Below, in pieces: positions 40,001-52,559 of a stretch of 64,000 nt of DNA. The stretch is from Mangifera indica (Eukaryota; Streptophyta; Magnoliopsida; Sapindales; Anacardiaceae). The notes under the pieces are model-generated. The model was not told the DNA's origin and did no database searches. It was given only the letters and a program-made list of their open reading frames with translations. Made by a program: the position numbers and the translations under genes. Location of the stretch: the NCBI RefSeq assembly GCF_011075055.1, contig NC_058153.1, forward strand, positions 12,276,001 to 12,340,000, written 5' to 3'. Each line of letters begins with the position of its first letter. The first letter of the stretch is position 1.

Positions 40001-40389
40001 TGTCAAAGCTTACATACTTCTGTTAGACATTTTACTTATCAGCTTAAGCCTTTTTGGTAAATGTTTCCTTACTTTAATTATGAAATATCTATTTCTTCAT
40101 GTCCTAGTAAAAACATGTCTTTTGCCCTGTCCTTTTTAGCTATTTCAAATAGAGTTGTTCTATTTAGGGGTAATACTAGATCCAGATGGATTGGATGATT
40201 AATTAAGTTCCCTGCAAACCAAATTGCTTTGGTTTAGAAAAATTGGAAACCCAGGTCTTTTTGATATGGTTGTCTGATGGCTATAATCTTAACCACATAT
40301 CCCTATGTCATCATCCTTGACTGTCAAGAGACAATGGAAAGAAAAAAAATCATTCTAGCGTGTCATCTTCTCAATATAAAACATAATCT
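34035..40389 (+). pseudogene. Class II formin pseudogene, copy B (tandem duplicate of copy A)
   Basis: Collinear with copy A from GCTTTGAGAGGTTACGAG to the common end AACATAATCT. Exon 1 is 34060-34132; exon 2, 35268-35967, gives the PTEN-like domain (IMHCEHSGWPVLAF, DRALTLDWVTLRFIPNFDGE). The FH1 region (37,807-38,760) is better preserved than in A, with long proline runs, and FH2 starts as KPLHWLKLTR near 38,815. It shares with A the stops TGA 35,348, TAA 38,551 and TGA 38,761 and the loss of later FH2 exons. Private lesions include a 1-bp deletion near 35,650 (CAAAGACTTTAG), TAA near 35,729, deletion of about 17 codons near 37,363 and decay of the last FH2 exon near 39,590. Relative to A it carries about 388 extra bp at 36,343-36,730. 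Only some 25 bp of leader is duplicated, so it lacks the native promoter. Confidence 0.85.
39676..39770. repeat. 47-bp tandem duplication inside formin copy B
   Basis: The segment starting TCACCTGTTACCATGTGGTT occurs at 39,676 and again at 39,723. Copy A (near 32,877) has it once, so it arose after the large duplication. Confidence 0.9.
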
Positions 40390-41929
40390 TAGTGCATTTT
40401 ACTTTACAACTTATTCTCGTAAATTTCCTTATACAGAAACATGATATAATAGAAAATATTTTCTCATCTGTTATTTTATGTGACCTTCTTGAACATTTAC
40501 AACTTTTAAAGCATTGACCTTCTTGAATATTTTCTCATCTGATTGGAGTTATGTTAGATAGGGTTTAAATTGGAACTTACTGCATTTACCTTGCTCAACC
40601 TTTTATGCATCCAAATTTTTTGTTGGAACATTCATGCTTAACTCTTTGTATATAAATTTCTATATTTAATTTAAATTTGAATTCTTATTATTTGGATTTT
40701 CTTAAATAGTTAGTTTCAACTTGAGTAATCATATACACCCCAAATAATATCCTAAAATTCACATCCCAAATGATGTGTCATCCTATTTGACATTGCCGTA
40801 TCATTCCCCACCTCACCCATTTAGTTTCATGTCACCACCACATAGGATTACACATCAATTGTGATGAGAAATTTTAGGTTACTTTTGGGATGTGTAGTAT
40901 CACTGGTCATTGTTAGGAACCCAACATTGTTCCAATTCTCAACCATATTAAACCAAGTAATTGACAAACAAAAACAGAGATGATAGTTCGCAATATATGT
41001 TGAATGCTAGCTGTGTTTACAAGAATAACAATTATCTTTCCTTGTACACAAATAAGAAAACAATAATACTCACACTTCCAATTATTCGAAAAACTGAAAT
41101 TGCTCCATGGGAGTTGTGAGAGGCTAGGCACTCTCCCTGCTTCACCGCAGGAGTTGTGAAAGTTGAGAAGATTGCCATGGGAACAAAGGTTAGAGTTGCA
41201 AGCAACTTCAAAAAGTTGTTTAGTTTGCTTAATATTAAAGATGTATAACTTGGAGGAAAATAAACTACGAAGGCTTCATCTGGGTATCATAACAAAGCTA
41301 TCATAAACCCCGATTGATATTTTGGTGTTTGTTATAGGTTTATATAGTCGAACTCTTTTAAATATTGGCCTAACATAGTATTATAAAAGAGTCCTTAGCT
41401 GTGCTTGCAAGGACATAAAAGGCGTGAATTGAAGCTTATTTTCTTTTCATGAAGTTTTCCTTCACACTTTATATCCACTAGTATTATTATATGTACAAAT
41501 ATATTATATAAACTTATAAATATAAATTGATGTTATAACATCTAATAAAGTAATTCTGAAATGAGAGAAAAAGTAAATCATTTAATAAAATTTTGGAGAT
41601 ATAATGTTATTTAGCATGAGAGATTTGTTTGTCTTTTCAATAATTTTTCTTAATTTAAATAATGCAGTCAACTTTTTAGCAAGGTTATTTAGTCAGCAAG
41701 GGTGTGCTTTTTATTGCATTCCTTAACTGTATGCTTATATGATAAGCATAATTTTTTTAATTTTTTGTGGCAATTTATAAATAAGATAGTTCGATTCAAT
41801 ATGGAGTTAATAAACTCAAAATTTTGAGCAATGAGAAAAATAAAAGATTAGAAAATAGCTATTGAGAATAACAATTCAAAGTTTAAGGTCTAGGGCCTAT
41901 AAAGGTTTTAAAATTTGAGATTGACAAAG
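40390..41929. other. Gene-free region after formin copy B
   Basis: Native 3' flank of the duplicated formin locus. A moderately complex stretch at about 40,917-41,300 (TGTTAGGAACCCAACATTG onward) could be the edge of an LTR, but no partner end, primer site or target duplication was found. No gene recognised. Confidence 0.45.
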
Positions 41930-42430
41930 ACATATTATAGGAGGAGGTTAAGCCCTGTTGTTCAATTTTATCAAATCGATTAGTTCATAATTCTCTATCT
42001 AATTATTCGAATCAATAATATGTTATTGATTAGTATTTACATAATATAACTTTATATATCTAATAAAATCAGTAAAGAAGTATCCTCTTATTTTTTTCAA
42101 TTATTTTCTAAAATAAAATTGATAATGAAAAATAAAACGGATTAAAAATGTTTATATAATTGATATGGGTGGATTACTTGTATTTGAAGAGATATCACCT
42201 GATTATCAATGAAATATGACTTAAATATAGTTTATTAAATAAAGGTAATATATTTACTTTGAAAATAAAATTGTGAAAAAACAATTTTCAAATTCTATTT
42301 AGAAGATGAAATATGATATTTTCTTCATAAACTTGCACAGTGTCCCTATAGTTTATTTTATTATTATTATTATTAAGGAAAATATTTTTATTTTTTTAAT
42401 AGTTGGTGAAAACAGATTATATTGAGTAAT
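41930..42430. repeat. Dispersed repeat family U, copy 1
   Basis: Recognised by the order of landmarks TTTTATCAAATCGATTAG, GAAATATTTTT-type tracts, TTTATATGGGTGGATTA, TTTAGAAGATGCAATATGG-like sequence and GATTATATTGAGTAA. The same order recurs at 43,330, 53,245, 59,300 and 60,845. Its right part is related to block R of the first 20 kb. Non-coding. Confidence 0.6.
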
Positions 42431-43329
42431 GGTTGTTCAATTCAACAATATACTGTAATTGATTTATTTTTAATAAGATTAATATTTTGAACTAAGACTA
42501 ATATATTTTGAAAAACTCCAAAATAACTGTAGCTAATCAATTTGTATGGTGAACGAACTCCAAATGTATGATTTAATAATTTTTTTGGCAAGATTTGAAA
42601 AAATAAAAAAAGAAAAAGCAGAAAGAATAGTAATTGAAAGAAAATCATGCCTAGAAAATGTACCAACTTCCATTTTAAAGCAATAAAGATTACAAAATAT
42701 GAACTTTCCAAAAGGATGCATACTTAGGTTGAGGAAAGTTAAAAAAAAAAAAACAAACTTGTTAATGATAACGGGTAGAATGTCCATTTTCATGGCAGAG
42801 TGGTTGTATACTACAGGTGAATTGAACAGGTATAATTCAGGTAAAATAAAAGAATAAGAATCAAAGAATTGAGGGTCTAAATGAGAAGAAAAGTACTAAT
42901 GATAACCTCATGTATAATTCAGGCAACTAACTAGATTTGATAATAAATATTCTTAAATATGAGATGAATTTATAGGCAGACCATAGCAGGTATACTGTCA
43001 ATATTATTGACTCAAATTCTAAAAAATATTTAAGTTTCATGAGGTGAATTTGTAGTAAAGCCTATGAGTGCTTGTATATCAATATTAAAATGTTGTCCCT
43101 TAACTTTTCCACATATTTCAATTTATATACTTTCAAAACCATATGAACAAAAATTCATAAATAAGACAGATATAATCAATATTGAGTCAACAAACTTGAA
43201 ATTTTGAGCAATGAGGACAAGAAAAGATTAGAAATTAACAAGTGATTTAAAATAATAATTCAAAGTTTATACTTTAAAATATAACTCCTATAAAGGTTTG
43301 GAAATATAGTCACTGTAAGATCGGAAATT

Positions 43330-43494
43330 TTTTTCAAATTGATGAGATCATAATTCTTCAACTAATTATTTAAATCAATAATAAGTGACTAATTTGTAAT
43401 TACAATTTCAGGCTAACTAATTGAATGTCTTTTAGAACACAGTTAGCTAATTACAAACATGCTCATAAAATATAGCACTAATTCAAACTTTGAT

Positions 43495-43570
<76 letters not shown>

Positions 43571-44120
43571 AAATATCTAACAGCATTAAGGAAACATCTT
43601 GTATCAATTTTCAAAACATTTTTTAAAATAAAAATTGATAATAAAAAATAATTGGCTGAAAAAGGTTATATAATTTATATGGGTGGATTATTTGCTTTAG
43701 AAAAGATTATACTTGGAAAACAAGATGGTGGAACATTCATTTTCAAATTATATTTAGAGGATGCAATATGGTATTTCTTTTTTAACGAATTTACACATCG
43801 GCCAAGAGACTTGTATCCACCTAAGGTATAGTAAAATCCTAAAACCCCACCCTCTAATTTTGAAAAACCCATACACCTATCTATAACTCAAGTTTTGTTA
43901 AAAATCTCAGTTAATATTATAGATAAAATTGTTATTTATTAAAAAAATAAAATAGAGATGGGCATCCTTATTATTATTTTCAATAGTTGTTGAAAAAGGA
44001 TTATATTGTGTAAATTAAAGAAATGGGCATCCTTGTAAGACTCTTCCAAATACACAAATCTTGCTCAATGGTTGTTGAGATGGTAGAGCCTTTTGGGTTT
44101 CCATATTTTAACTCACAATG
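43330..44120. repeat. Dispersed repeat family U, copy 2
   Basis: Same landmark order as the other U copies, interrupted by a long AT microsatellite. It ends with the segment TCAATGGTTGTTGAGATGGT that is shared with block R. No gene. Confidence 0.65.
43499..43565. repeat. (AT)n microsatellite
   Basis: About 33 uninterrupted AT dinucleotides. Confidence 0.98.
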
Positions 44121-44870
44121 AAATCTGTCTCTAAATTAATTTAGAAGTATTTCATATAATTTTAGAAAGAAATTAGTTTAAATTTTAAATATTTATAAAT
44201 ATCCTGCATATATAGAAACTTTAGAAATCTACATTGACTCAAAAGTGTTTGGAACAAAGACAAAACATGCAAGCAACATGCACAAACTTCCAATAAATAA
44301 AAAAGTCCAATTTTTTTTCATGAAAATGATACACTAGTTTAGACTCTAAATTAATTAAAAAAATTAATAAAATATAGCTTTAATTAATATAACCGAGATC
44401 CTATGAAATCAAGGGCAGGCCTAAGGCTTCTGAAGGTAGGCCCAAACCCACTCTCACATTAGAAAGTATAGAAGAAATATTAGTTTGACCCACCCTTAAT
44501 TTGGGAGAAATTGAAGATAAATTACCCATTATTAATTCTAAATATGTTTAGGCCAAAAAAAATTTAAAAACATGTTACTAGGGCCACTCTCAAATGTGTC
44601 TAAAATTAGAATTAAGAGATATACTCATCTTAATGCAAAAAAAAAAAAAAAAAAAACTATAAACTTAATGTAAAATTGAATTAGAGTATCACCCAAACAT
44701 CACATTTGTATGAAAAAACTAAAGTACATGTCAACTGAAATCAATAAAAACTAATTTTAAAAATAGGATTTCTTCCTCCAAATCTTCAACTTGATTTTTG
44801 AAATCATACCTAACCATTTCATTTCCAAAAACAAGTTTTCTAGTCTTTTCAAATATTCAAATATTTACGT
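44121..44870. other. Gene-free AT-rich region
   Basis: No recognisable gene. It contains the tail of a block-R-like repeat (CATTGACTCAAAAGTG near 44,232), a 20-bp poly-A run near 44,637 and scattered GGCCC-type motifs around 44,410-44,450. Confidence 0.5.
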
Positions 44871-46708
44871 ATACTATTCTAACATGATGTTTTGATTAGT
44901 ACAAAGCGAGGTGTGCAGATCCTTAATCTATAGAATTAAATTTTGATTTAACGACTGGATTTGGAGTTATAGAACTAAAAATCGGAAAAATGGTGTTAAA
45001 TTAAATAATTGATATTAAATTATTTAAATCATTAAATATACTATTCTAATATGATGTTTTAATCCATACATAGCACGATGTATGGATCTTTAATCTAAAG
45101 GATTAAGTTTTGATTTAACGATTGAATTTGGAGTTATAAAACCTGAAAATCGACAACTTATCTGATAAATTTAATCAATATTTTTGTAAACCTTTATGCA
45201 TTTTACTTATATTAAAATTGTGATTGAACTCTAAATTTGTGAAATATTTTTATGGATTGTGACTAATATAAACACTTTTGATTATACTAGATTTAAGCCG
45301 ATCATTAGATCCCATAATGTTTTACTTATCTCTTTTATATTCTTTTATATTATTTCTTTTACTCAAAGATGGATACTTTTTAATTTTTTAAGTTTTCACT
45401 AATTGATTGATAAATAATAGTAGAACCATGGAGATACGGTTGGATCCAAACCGAGTCAGCTTGGTCTTGAAAACTAGCTCGACTCAGTTCAATTTGGTAT
45501 GAATTCGTTTAATTTGAATTTGTATAGAAAGATTTGATTTGTTTTTTAAATCGAGTTAAATACAAGCTAGGAGGTGTTCGGTTTGAGTTCAATTCGAATT
45601 TATGGCTTGAATTGGTGATTCAAATTCATGGTTTGCTTAAGTTCAAATTCATAGCTTGAATCGATAATTTTAATTAATGACTTGGTTTGTTATTATTTGG
45701 GTAAACGATGTCATTTTGCTAATAAGTCATAAATTCAAATTATTAATTCGAGCAATAAATTTGAATCAAACTCAAACTGAATATTATCTAATCATTTTCT
45801 ATACAAATCAAACTTGAGCCACCGTTAATATTGGTTCAACGAAATTAAGTGGAACTCAATCCAAACTATTTTTTATTCAAATTAAACTCAAATCAAAAGA
45901 TATTTGGATTTGATTCGGTTCATACCCACCCTTACATATCTGGTAAATTTTGATTTAACGATTAAATTCGGAGTTATAAAACTTGAAGATCGACAACTTA
46001 TCTAGTAAATTTAATCAATATTTTTGTAAACTTTTATGTATTTTAATTGCATTAGAATTGTGATTGAACTCCAAATTTATGTGGAATATTTTTATGGATT
46101 ATAACTAATATAAACACTTTTGATTATACTGAATTTAAGTCGATCGTTAGATCCCATAATTTTTTTTTTTTTGTCTCTCTTTATATTTCTTTTATATTAT
46201 TTCCTTTATTTAAAGATTGACACTTTTTTATTTTTTAAGTTTTCACTACTTGATTAATAAACAATAGCAAAACCATGGAGATAAGGTTGGATCCAAACCA
46301 AGCCAACTCAACTTGGTTTAGTTTGATATGAATTCATTTAATTTGAGTTTGTATAGAAAAATTTAACTCATTTTTTAAATCAAACTAAACTCGAGCTAGA
46401 AGGTGTTCAGCTCGAGTTCAACTATAATTTATGGCTTGAATCGATAATTCAAATTCATGGTTTGGTTAAATTCAAATTTATAGCTTGAATTAATGATTTG
46501 AATTAATGACTCAGTTTGACTAGAATTTATAGCTCAAATTGAATGGTTTGTTATTATTTGGATAAAACAATGTTATTTTGTCAATGACCCATAAATTAAA
46601 ACCACCAATTGGAACAATAAATTTGAATCAAACTCAAATTGAATATTATTTAATCATTTTTTATTCAAATTGAACTTGAGTCAAAAGATGTTCGAATTTA
46701 ATTTGGTT
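44870..46708. repeat. Tandem duplication of about 0.84 kb with internal subrepeats
   Basis: The segment from GATTTAACGATTGAATTTGG near 45,110 to about 45,930 recurs from about 45,953 to 46,708, with GGTTGGATCCAAACC at 45,438 and 46,286 as internal landmarks. A partial third copy precedes it near 44,945. Within each unit are short repeats of the type AATTCATGGCTTGAATCGAT. No coding potential; probably a non-autonomous element duplicated in tandem. Confidence 0.7.
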
Positions 46709-46741
46709 CCCCTCCCCCCCCCCCCCCCCCAAAAAAAAAAA
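46709..46741. repeat. Poly-C/poly-A homopolymer junction
   Basis: About 21 C with one T interruption is followed directly by 11 A. This is unusual in AT-rich plant DNA and may mark a sequencing or assembly error. Confidence 0.9.
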
Positions 46742-47597
46742 TAACAGAAGTCCTGAGTCTACCACTGGGAACATGCTTGGCTGAAAAGACACCAGGGGTT
46801 CACAACAATTGAATATTACAATATTCTAGGTTAAAAACAAGAGCACTATAGCACTATATATATATATACATTTCAGGTCTTAAAGAGAGCTCACATTGTA
46901 AGAAAAAATATGTTGTTGAACTACTCCGAAGTATGTGGGCTTGCATTCATTAATGTATTTTATATATATTTTTTAATAAAATCATCGAGATATTTCATGA
47001 AATTGTTTTCCTTTAATCACATGTATGAGAATCTTTATTATATATGTGACATGTCATCTTAGTAAATTACTCCTAGGAGTATGATATGGAGATGGGTTGT
47101 TCCATAAGTGAAGAGAGAAGAATTAATAGCCAAAATGTTGATACATATAAAATTTGATACCTCTACATGTTGATATGGCATTTTGTAATTGAGTCAAGCC
47201 TGCCCATCTGCTCTGTTACTTTGATTAAATTAAACCGTGTTTATAACCAGATACTAAGGCCAAACTAATCATTTGTCATCACAATTGCTGCAATATGAAA
47301 GAATTAGGACAGTAAAGAGAAAGCATCGGCCATTTATCCTGGTTTATTCAAAATAGGACTACATCAAAGACTCAATATTGCTTCCTGTCCCATATCTGCT
47401 AATAAATTATTATAATACTCATATAATACAAAGATTCCTATCCCAAATACAAACCCTACTAAGATTCAGAAATTCCAAAACAACTCTTCGTAGGTTAAAC
47501 CCAAACAGCTTATTAGCTAAGAGTGTTGCCCCCTGCACCCCTACCCACTTACAGAGGAGTAGAGGTCACTAACCCGGCAGCAAGACCCTGCATACTA
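46742..47597. other. 3' flank of the GH18 receptor kinase
   Basis: No gene recognised. The part from about 47,350 to 47,597 probably includes the 3' untranslated region of the minus-strand receptor kinase. Confidence 0.45.
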
Positions 47598-50500
47598 TCA
47601 TCTACCTACAGCTTCTGAAATGGTTACGTCATTGAATGTCACTATAGTTTCTCCATCTTCATCAGCTTGTTTCGAGAAAGCCGGCTTCTTCGGACTCATT
47701 ATATTTAAGGTTTCATTTTTAACCATAGAGGAAACTTCCAATATAGATGGTCTATCATTTGGATCTTCCTGGACACACAATAGAGCTATTTGCAAACACT
47801 TTACTAAGTTACACGAGAAATTTGTATCATCTAAAGATGGATCCATAAATTCCATGCCTTTTTCTTCTTTCCAGAGATTATAAGCCTAAAATCAATTGTC
47901 AAACACCAATTATCAGTTAATTCAAATGCCAAATTTTGAACTAATTAACTACCGTCCTCACTAATTGTTAAGAAGAAACTTACATGGTCTAGCAGGCTTA
48001 AGTTTTCTTCAGGACCGTAGAGAGCAGAAACCTTGTTTCCACTAATTATTTGTAGAAGTAAAACCCCAAAACTGTACACATCCAATTTCGTAGAGTATAT
48101 GCCTCTTTTAACATATTCAGGAGGAACATACCCACTGCATTGGACAATACAAGCTCTGAGTACATGAGATATATGTGCCATAAGAGGAAATATATAGACT
48201 TATCATACCATAAGAGGAAATACATGTACTTACTATGTCCCAACAACTCTTCCAGTGTTTGCTTCAAATTCATCTTTTGCAAATATTCTGGCCATACCAA
48301 AATCTGATATTTTCGGCTTCATATCTTCATCTAATAAAACATTATTGGTTTTCAAGTCTCTGTGAATGATAGTAAACCTTGAGTATTCCTGCAGATACAA
48401 AAGCCCCTGAATAATCCCCTCAATGATTTGAACACGTTTTCTCCAATCCAAAATATACCTTCTAATGGGATCTGCATCAAATTAAGTTGTCCACAATCAG
48501 AGAAAAACATGAGAATGTATGTACAAAAAATACAGCAAAGAATTTACAGTACCAAAAAGGTAATAGTCCAAGCTTTTATTTGGCATGTACTCATAGATCA
48601 ACATTTGCTCTTGTCTGTCAGTACAAAATCCCAAAAGTCTTACAAGATTTACATGTTGGAGCTTCGCTGTAAGCATAACCTCATTCCTGAACTCCTCGTA
48701 TCCTTGTGTGGATGTTTTCGAAAGCTTCTTCACTGCAACTTCCTGTCCATTAGGCAGCAAAGCCTGGCCCAAAAAAAATTGTGTTCCCAATCAATCAGGG
48801 AGACCAAATTGCAACAGAATAAATGATCTAATTAATAGAAAGGTAATTACCTTGTAAACAGGACCATATCCACCTTCACCCAGCTTATTTTCAAAAGAAA
48901 AGCTGCCTGTAGCCGCTTCAATTTCATGAAAACTATAAGTTATCAGATTATGAGCATTTCTGTTAAAATCCCCAGTTGCAGATGGGTCATTTAATTTCTT
49001 CTTTGATCCTTCTGATTTGAGCTCTCTTTGCCAGAAGTAATATATCAAGAAACAGCCTAGCAGCAGAATAGCAGCAGCAGTTGTAGACAAAACAGTAGCC
49101 AATAGTCGCCAATTTTTTCCTCCCTTCTTATTACTTTCTTGAGCTGAAAAATATTTCCCTATATTAACTAGACTTCTCATGAAAGATCTTAATCCAAATC
49201 ATTGTAAATCAGTTAAATCTTATACAGGCCAGTGCAAAATTTGGCGTATGTCAGTACACCTGGTCTACTTGCTCTATCAATATTATTGGTGTTCCCTGTC
49301 TTGTGAACTATATAACAATATTTTTAGATCCAGACCGGTCAAAGAATCAGTGGGACTGGTGATATTAGTTTGACGATCAAATTAGTTTGACCAGATGGTT
49401 GAACCAGGGTTCTATGCAATTCAACCGGCTCAACCCCAGACCAACAATCATTACCTGGACCAGATTTGGCACCTTATGAAGAGCTAAATCATAGTTTTGT
49501 CTCATGTGTCAGCCATGGTACTAATGATAATATAAACCAATTTTGTTCTTTATACTTGAGCATGTTGATTTGGTTTTAAGAATACTATATGCATAGAAAT
49601 AATCAAATAGATCTCATGGTGAATTAAGCTTTGATCTCTTACCTGCAGCTTGAGAAAGTATCCAGTTATCATCATAACCGACCTCCCACACGCTGTAGCC
49701 TAGTAACTTCTTCTCCTTGGCATAAGCAACCTTAGTTTTGACAACCTCAACATCATCAAAACCAATCCAAGTTGCTCCAACTGTGCAGTAATTCACAACA
49801 TAGGTTGCGTTGTACGTAACATTAGCCCCATATGTCTCAGCAAAATTCCTGATGTCCTTATAGTTTATGGCTCCACTTTCTCTAATGGCTGGCCCTGTTG
49901 CTGGCGCACCAATACCGTTTTCCATGGGGTTTGCAAGCGTCCACGCATAACCATAGAAAGGCAACCCCAAAACCATCTTATCAGCAGAAAATCCTCTGCT
50001 AATCCAAGCCCTTATACCATAATCAGTATTAACATTACTACTTGGATCATACAGAGCAGGCTGAGCAGCAGTAAAATTATACCACTGAGGGGTGTAGTAG
50101 TCATAAGCCAAAATATTAGCCCAATCCAAGTACCGTTCCATCGCTTCTAGAGGGAACCTTCCTGAATCTAAACCTGGTTTTAAAAGAAAAGCTGCAGTCA
50201 ATAAAAGTTGTGCATAGCTAGAGTTTAATGCCTCTAAGTTGATAGCAGCTTGCCACTCTTGAAAGAGAACTCCCATGTTATACATATCAGAGCTAGAGTT
50301 TGCATATACCCAACAAAAGTCCAAGCCATGGAAACCATAAAGCCTGGCGGTTCTAATTGAAGAATCAATGAAAGATTTCCTGAAAGATGAATCACTCACC
50401 ATTGCAGAAAATGTTGAATAGTTGGCATTTGCACCCCCAATTGATAGAAGAGTGAAGACTGATGGGTTTTTCTGTTTCACAGTGTCTGTGAAGTTGGGGA

Positions 50501-50744
50501 ACAGTTTCTCATCAGACTCTGATAAAGAGAGTTCATAAGAGGTTGAATTTACCTGAGCAAATGCACAATGAAGGTGAGTATAGAATGCAGAATTTATGCC
50601 CAAACTCGGGAACCCGCTGCCTGAGTACCAGTAACCAGCTTTAACCGAAATTTGTGATTTTGCAGAGTACAATTTCAAAGTGAAGAAAACAAAGAACACC
50701 GCAAGGATAACTTTTTTTGCAGCCATTAACGAACTTAGATTCAT
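47598..50744 (-). CDS. Receptor-like kinase with chitinase-like GH18 ectodomain (CHRK1 type)
   Basis: Six exons on the minus strand: 50744-49643, 49143-48851, 48763-48553, 48471-48234, 48134-47984 and 47885-47598. All have GT-AG borders and compatible phases, giving 760 residues. Residues 1-30 form a signal peptide and about 35-365 a GH18 chitinase-like domain. The usual DxDxE becomes D142-F-C144-W-V146, so the catalytic Glu and one Asp are gone; hydrolysis is unlikely and a lectin-like or ligand-sensing role is inferred, as proposed for tobacco CHRK1, which also lacks the Glu. Residues 381-406 are a membrane helix. The kinase has a Gly loop [11 protein letters not shown] (455-465), Lys477, HRDLK (572-576), DFG (592-594) and PPE in place of APE, so it should be active. 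The kinase resembles S-domain/CRK-type RLKs. The chosen ATG is first in frame; a second one is at codon 7. This is the only apparently intact gene in the window. Confidence 0.9.
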
Positions 50745-51480
50745 ATTTTGGTGAGCTTATTTAGTGAGAAATTTAGAATCATATTCTGGTAAGTAGATTT
50801 TGGAGAAAATGCATAAGCAAGTTCACTCAATGTTTGACCCGGCAAAGCTCGCACCAATTTTCTACAAATTTTATTGTTTAGTACCAATTTGTTATATTAT
50901 CAAATGTTCAAGTCATAGTCTATTCCCCAGATATGAACAAAAGTCTATTCCCCAGCTCGCACCAACAAGTGTTCAAGACAATTTTATAATCATAAATCAA
51001 TTGAACACTAAATCAATTGTCACTCGTTGATTCCTTCAATCGCGCTTGCAAGTCATTGTTGAAAGCTTGAACATTAATTTTTTATATTATATGTACCTAT
51101 ACATACCCAATTTCATAATGTTAAGTCAGTGTCGGTTAGTAATCCAATTGTTTATTTTATCTTTAATTTAAAATCTTTCAATCATATAAAATAAAACTAG
51201 TTAAATAGAGAGATATTGAATATGTATAAGCATCTCATATCACTTGAGAATACTAAGATGAAATTAGTTAAATAGCGAAATGGTAATTTGTCACAATCAC
51301 CCCTTACGAGACTCAACAAGTTCCAAGTTATAAAACCTAAAATCAAAACCATAATAGACTATCTCATCTTAGCATCATGAAACTGGATTTGAGGATGAAG
51401 ATCACAAGAGAGAGAGAACAATTAAAATATCATACATGAATACGAAATTATTTGACAATTTCTACCTTTTTTTTTTTTTT
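50745..51480. other. 5' flank of the GH18 receptor kinase
   Basis: Contains the leader and presumed promoter of the minus-strand kinase. A short direct repeat of about 40-bp period (TAGATTCATATTTTGGTGAG and TAGAATCATATTCTGGTAAG) lies immediately before the start codon. No TATA box could be fixed with confidence. Nothing else recognised. Confidence 0.4.
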
Positions 51481-52040
51481 TTAAAGTAATGCGGACAATG
51501 GTTGAATCAAACTCACAACAACTCCATCAAGAATTAAGGCTGTTAATTCCTTCTCAGATATATGTTGACCACTAGTAATAAAGACATCTGCTATATCTTT
51601 GATTCTACGAAAGAATTAATAAATGCTCAAACTACCTTTCTTCATATTTTATATACAGTTTTTCCAATTTATGACTACTTTAGGCTCAGCCATAAAAAAC
51701 TCTTGTAAATCACAACAAATTTCACTGGCTGATTCAACATTCTCTCTAAATTCAACGCAATCAACCAGCTCATATTTGTACCAAACAAAATAATTTGGAT
51801 TTTGTTACTTCATATTATTCACAAAGTAATAAAAGGTATTTTAACTCATGAGCTCCGACTGTGAACAAAACCGGCGCTCTTCAGCATATATAATTCTTCT
51901 CATTGAGCTTAGGGCTAACAGCTTGTAGAGTTAAGATAGAAAAGTTGTCTCCATGCAACACCTTGTAAGTGAAGCTCAAACTATATTTGCCACCATTTTC
52001 CAATGGATTCGATGAAAAACTGGCCATTGACGCTAATTGG
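51481..52040 (-). pseudogene. Copia-type gag remnant
   Basis: Minus-strand remnant immediately after a primer-binding site. It starts at ATG 52,027 (MASFSSNPLENGG) and carries LNEKNYI, which fits the start of plant Copia gag, before an early stop near 51,881. Further down, the frame IKDIADVFITSGQHISEKEL followed by LTALILDG (51,609-51,490) fits the conserved middle of gag. Stops and frame changes show it is dead. No zinc knuckle, protease or integrase follows. Confidence 0.55.
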
Positions 52041-52056
52041 ATGCCTCTAATACCAA
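52041..52056 (-). other. Retrotransposon primer-binding site (initiator-Met tRNA type)
   Basis: The minus strand reads TTGGTATTAGAGGCAT two bases after the LTR end, close to the plant consensus TGGTATCAGAGC complementary to initiator-Met tRNA. Confidence 0.65.
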
Positions 52057-52058
52057 CT

Positions 52059-52555
52059 TGAGAAACCAAGATAAAACCAATTAGGCAAAAACAAACAGGA
52101 ATTTAAAACTAAATAATACCTCACCTTTTCATTAAGAACATATATCAAAATTACAATATGTTTTTATACAATCTGTAGGTTTTGCCAGGTTGGCAATCCC
52201 AGTCAAATGAAAAATTAACCATGCCATAATACTTGAGAAAGCACAAAACTCATCATTAAACTTTGGATGTATCTCTTTAGCCTGGAAAAATACAGAGAAA
52301 GAAACCTTCTGAATCTTATGGAACACCAGCCATGTTGTTGCATCTTGAAAAATTTCGAATTGAGGTTGTAAAACTGAATGAATATTATTGATTAAATAAA
52401 GTACAATTAATAATATTATAAGACAGTCTGAATATGAATATGAATTTGAATCCTAGTATGAACAGAAATCTGAAACATATGAGGATTCCTAAGCCTAGTA
52501 AATAAGTAAGGCTAACATACACATAAAAATAATAAATTAAATATTTTATTTGACA
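52059..52555 (-). mobile_element. Copia LTR between pol and gag remnants
   Basis: A 497-bp segment that on the minus strand begins TGTCAAATAAAATATT and ends TTTCTCA, giving TG...CA ends. It is preceded by a purine-rich tract (TAGGAGAG), as expected for a 3' LTR, and followed by a primer-binding site, as expected for a 5' LTR. Confidence 0.6.
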
Positions 52556-52559
52556 CTCT

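Noticed and set aside
40917..41400. Possible LTR starting TGTTAGGAACCC
   Set aside because: No CA terminus, primer site, purine tract or target duplication could be paired with it.
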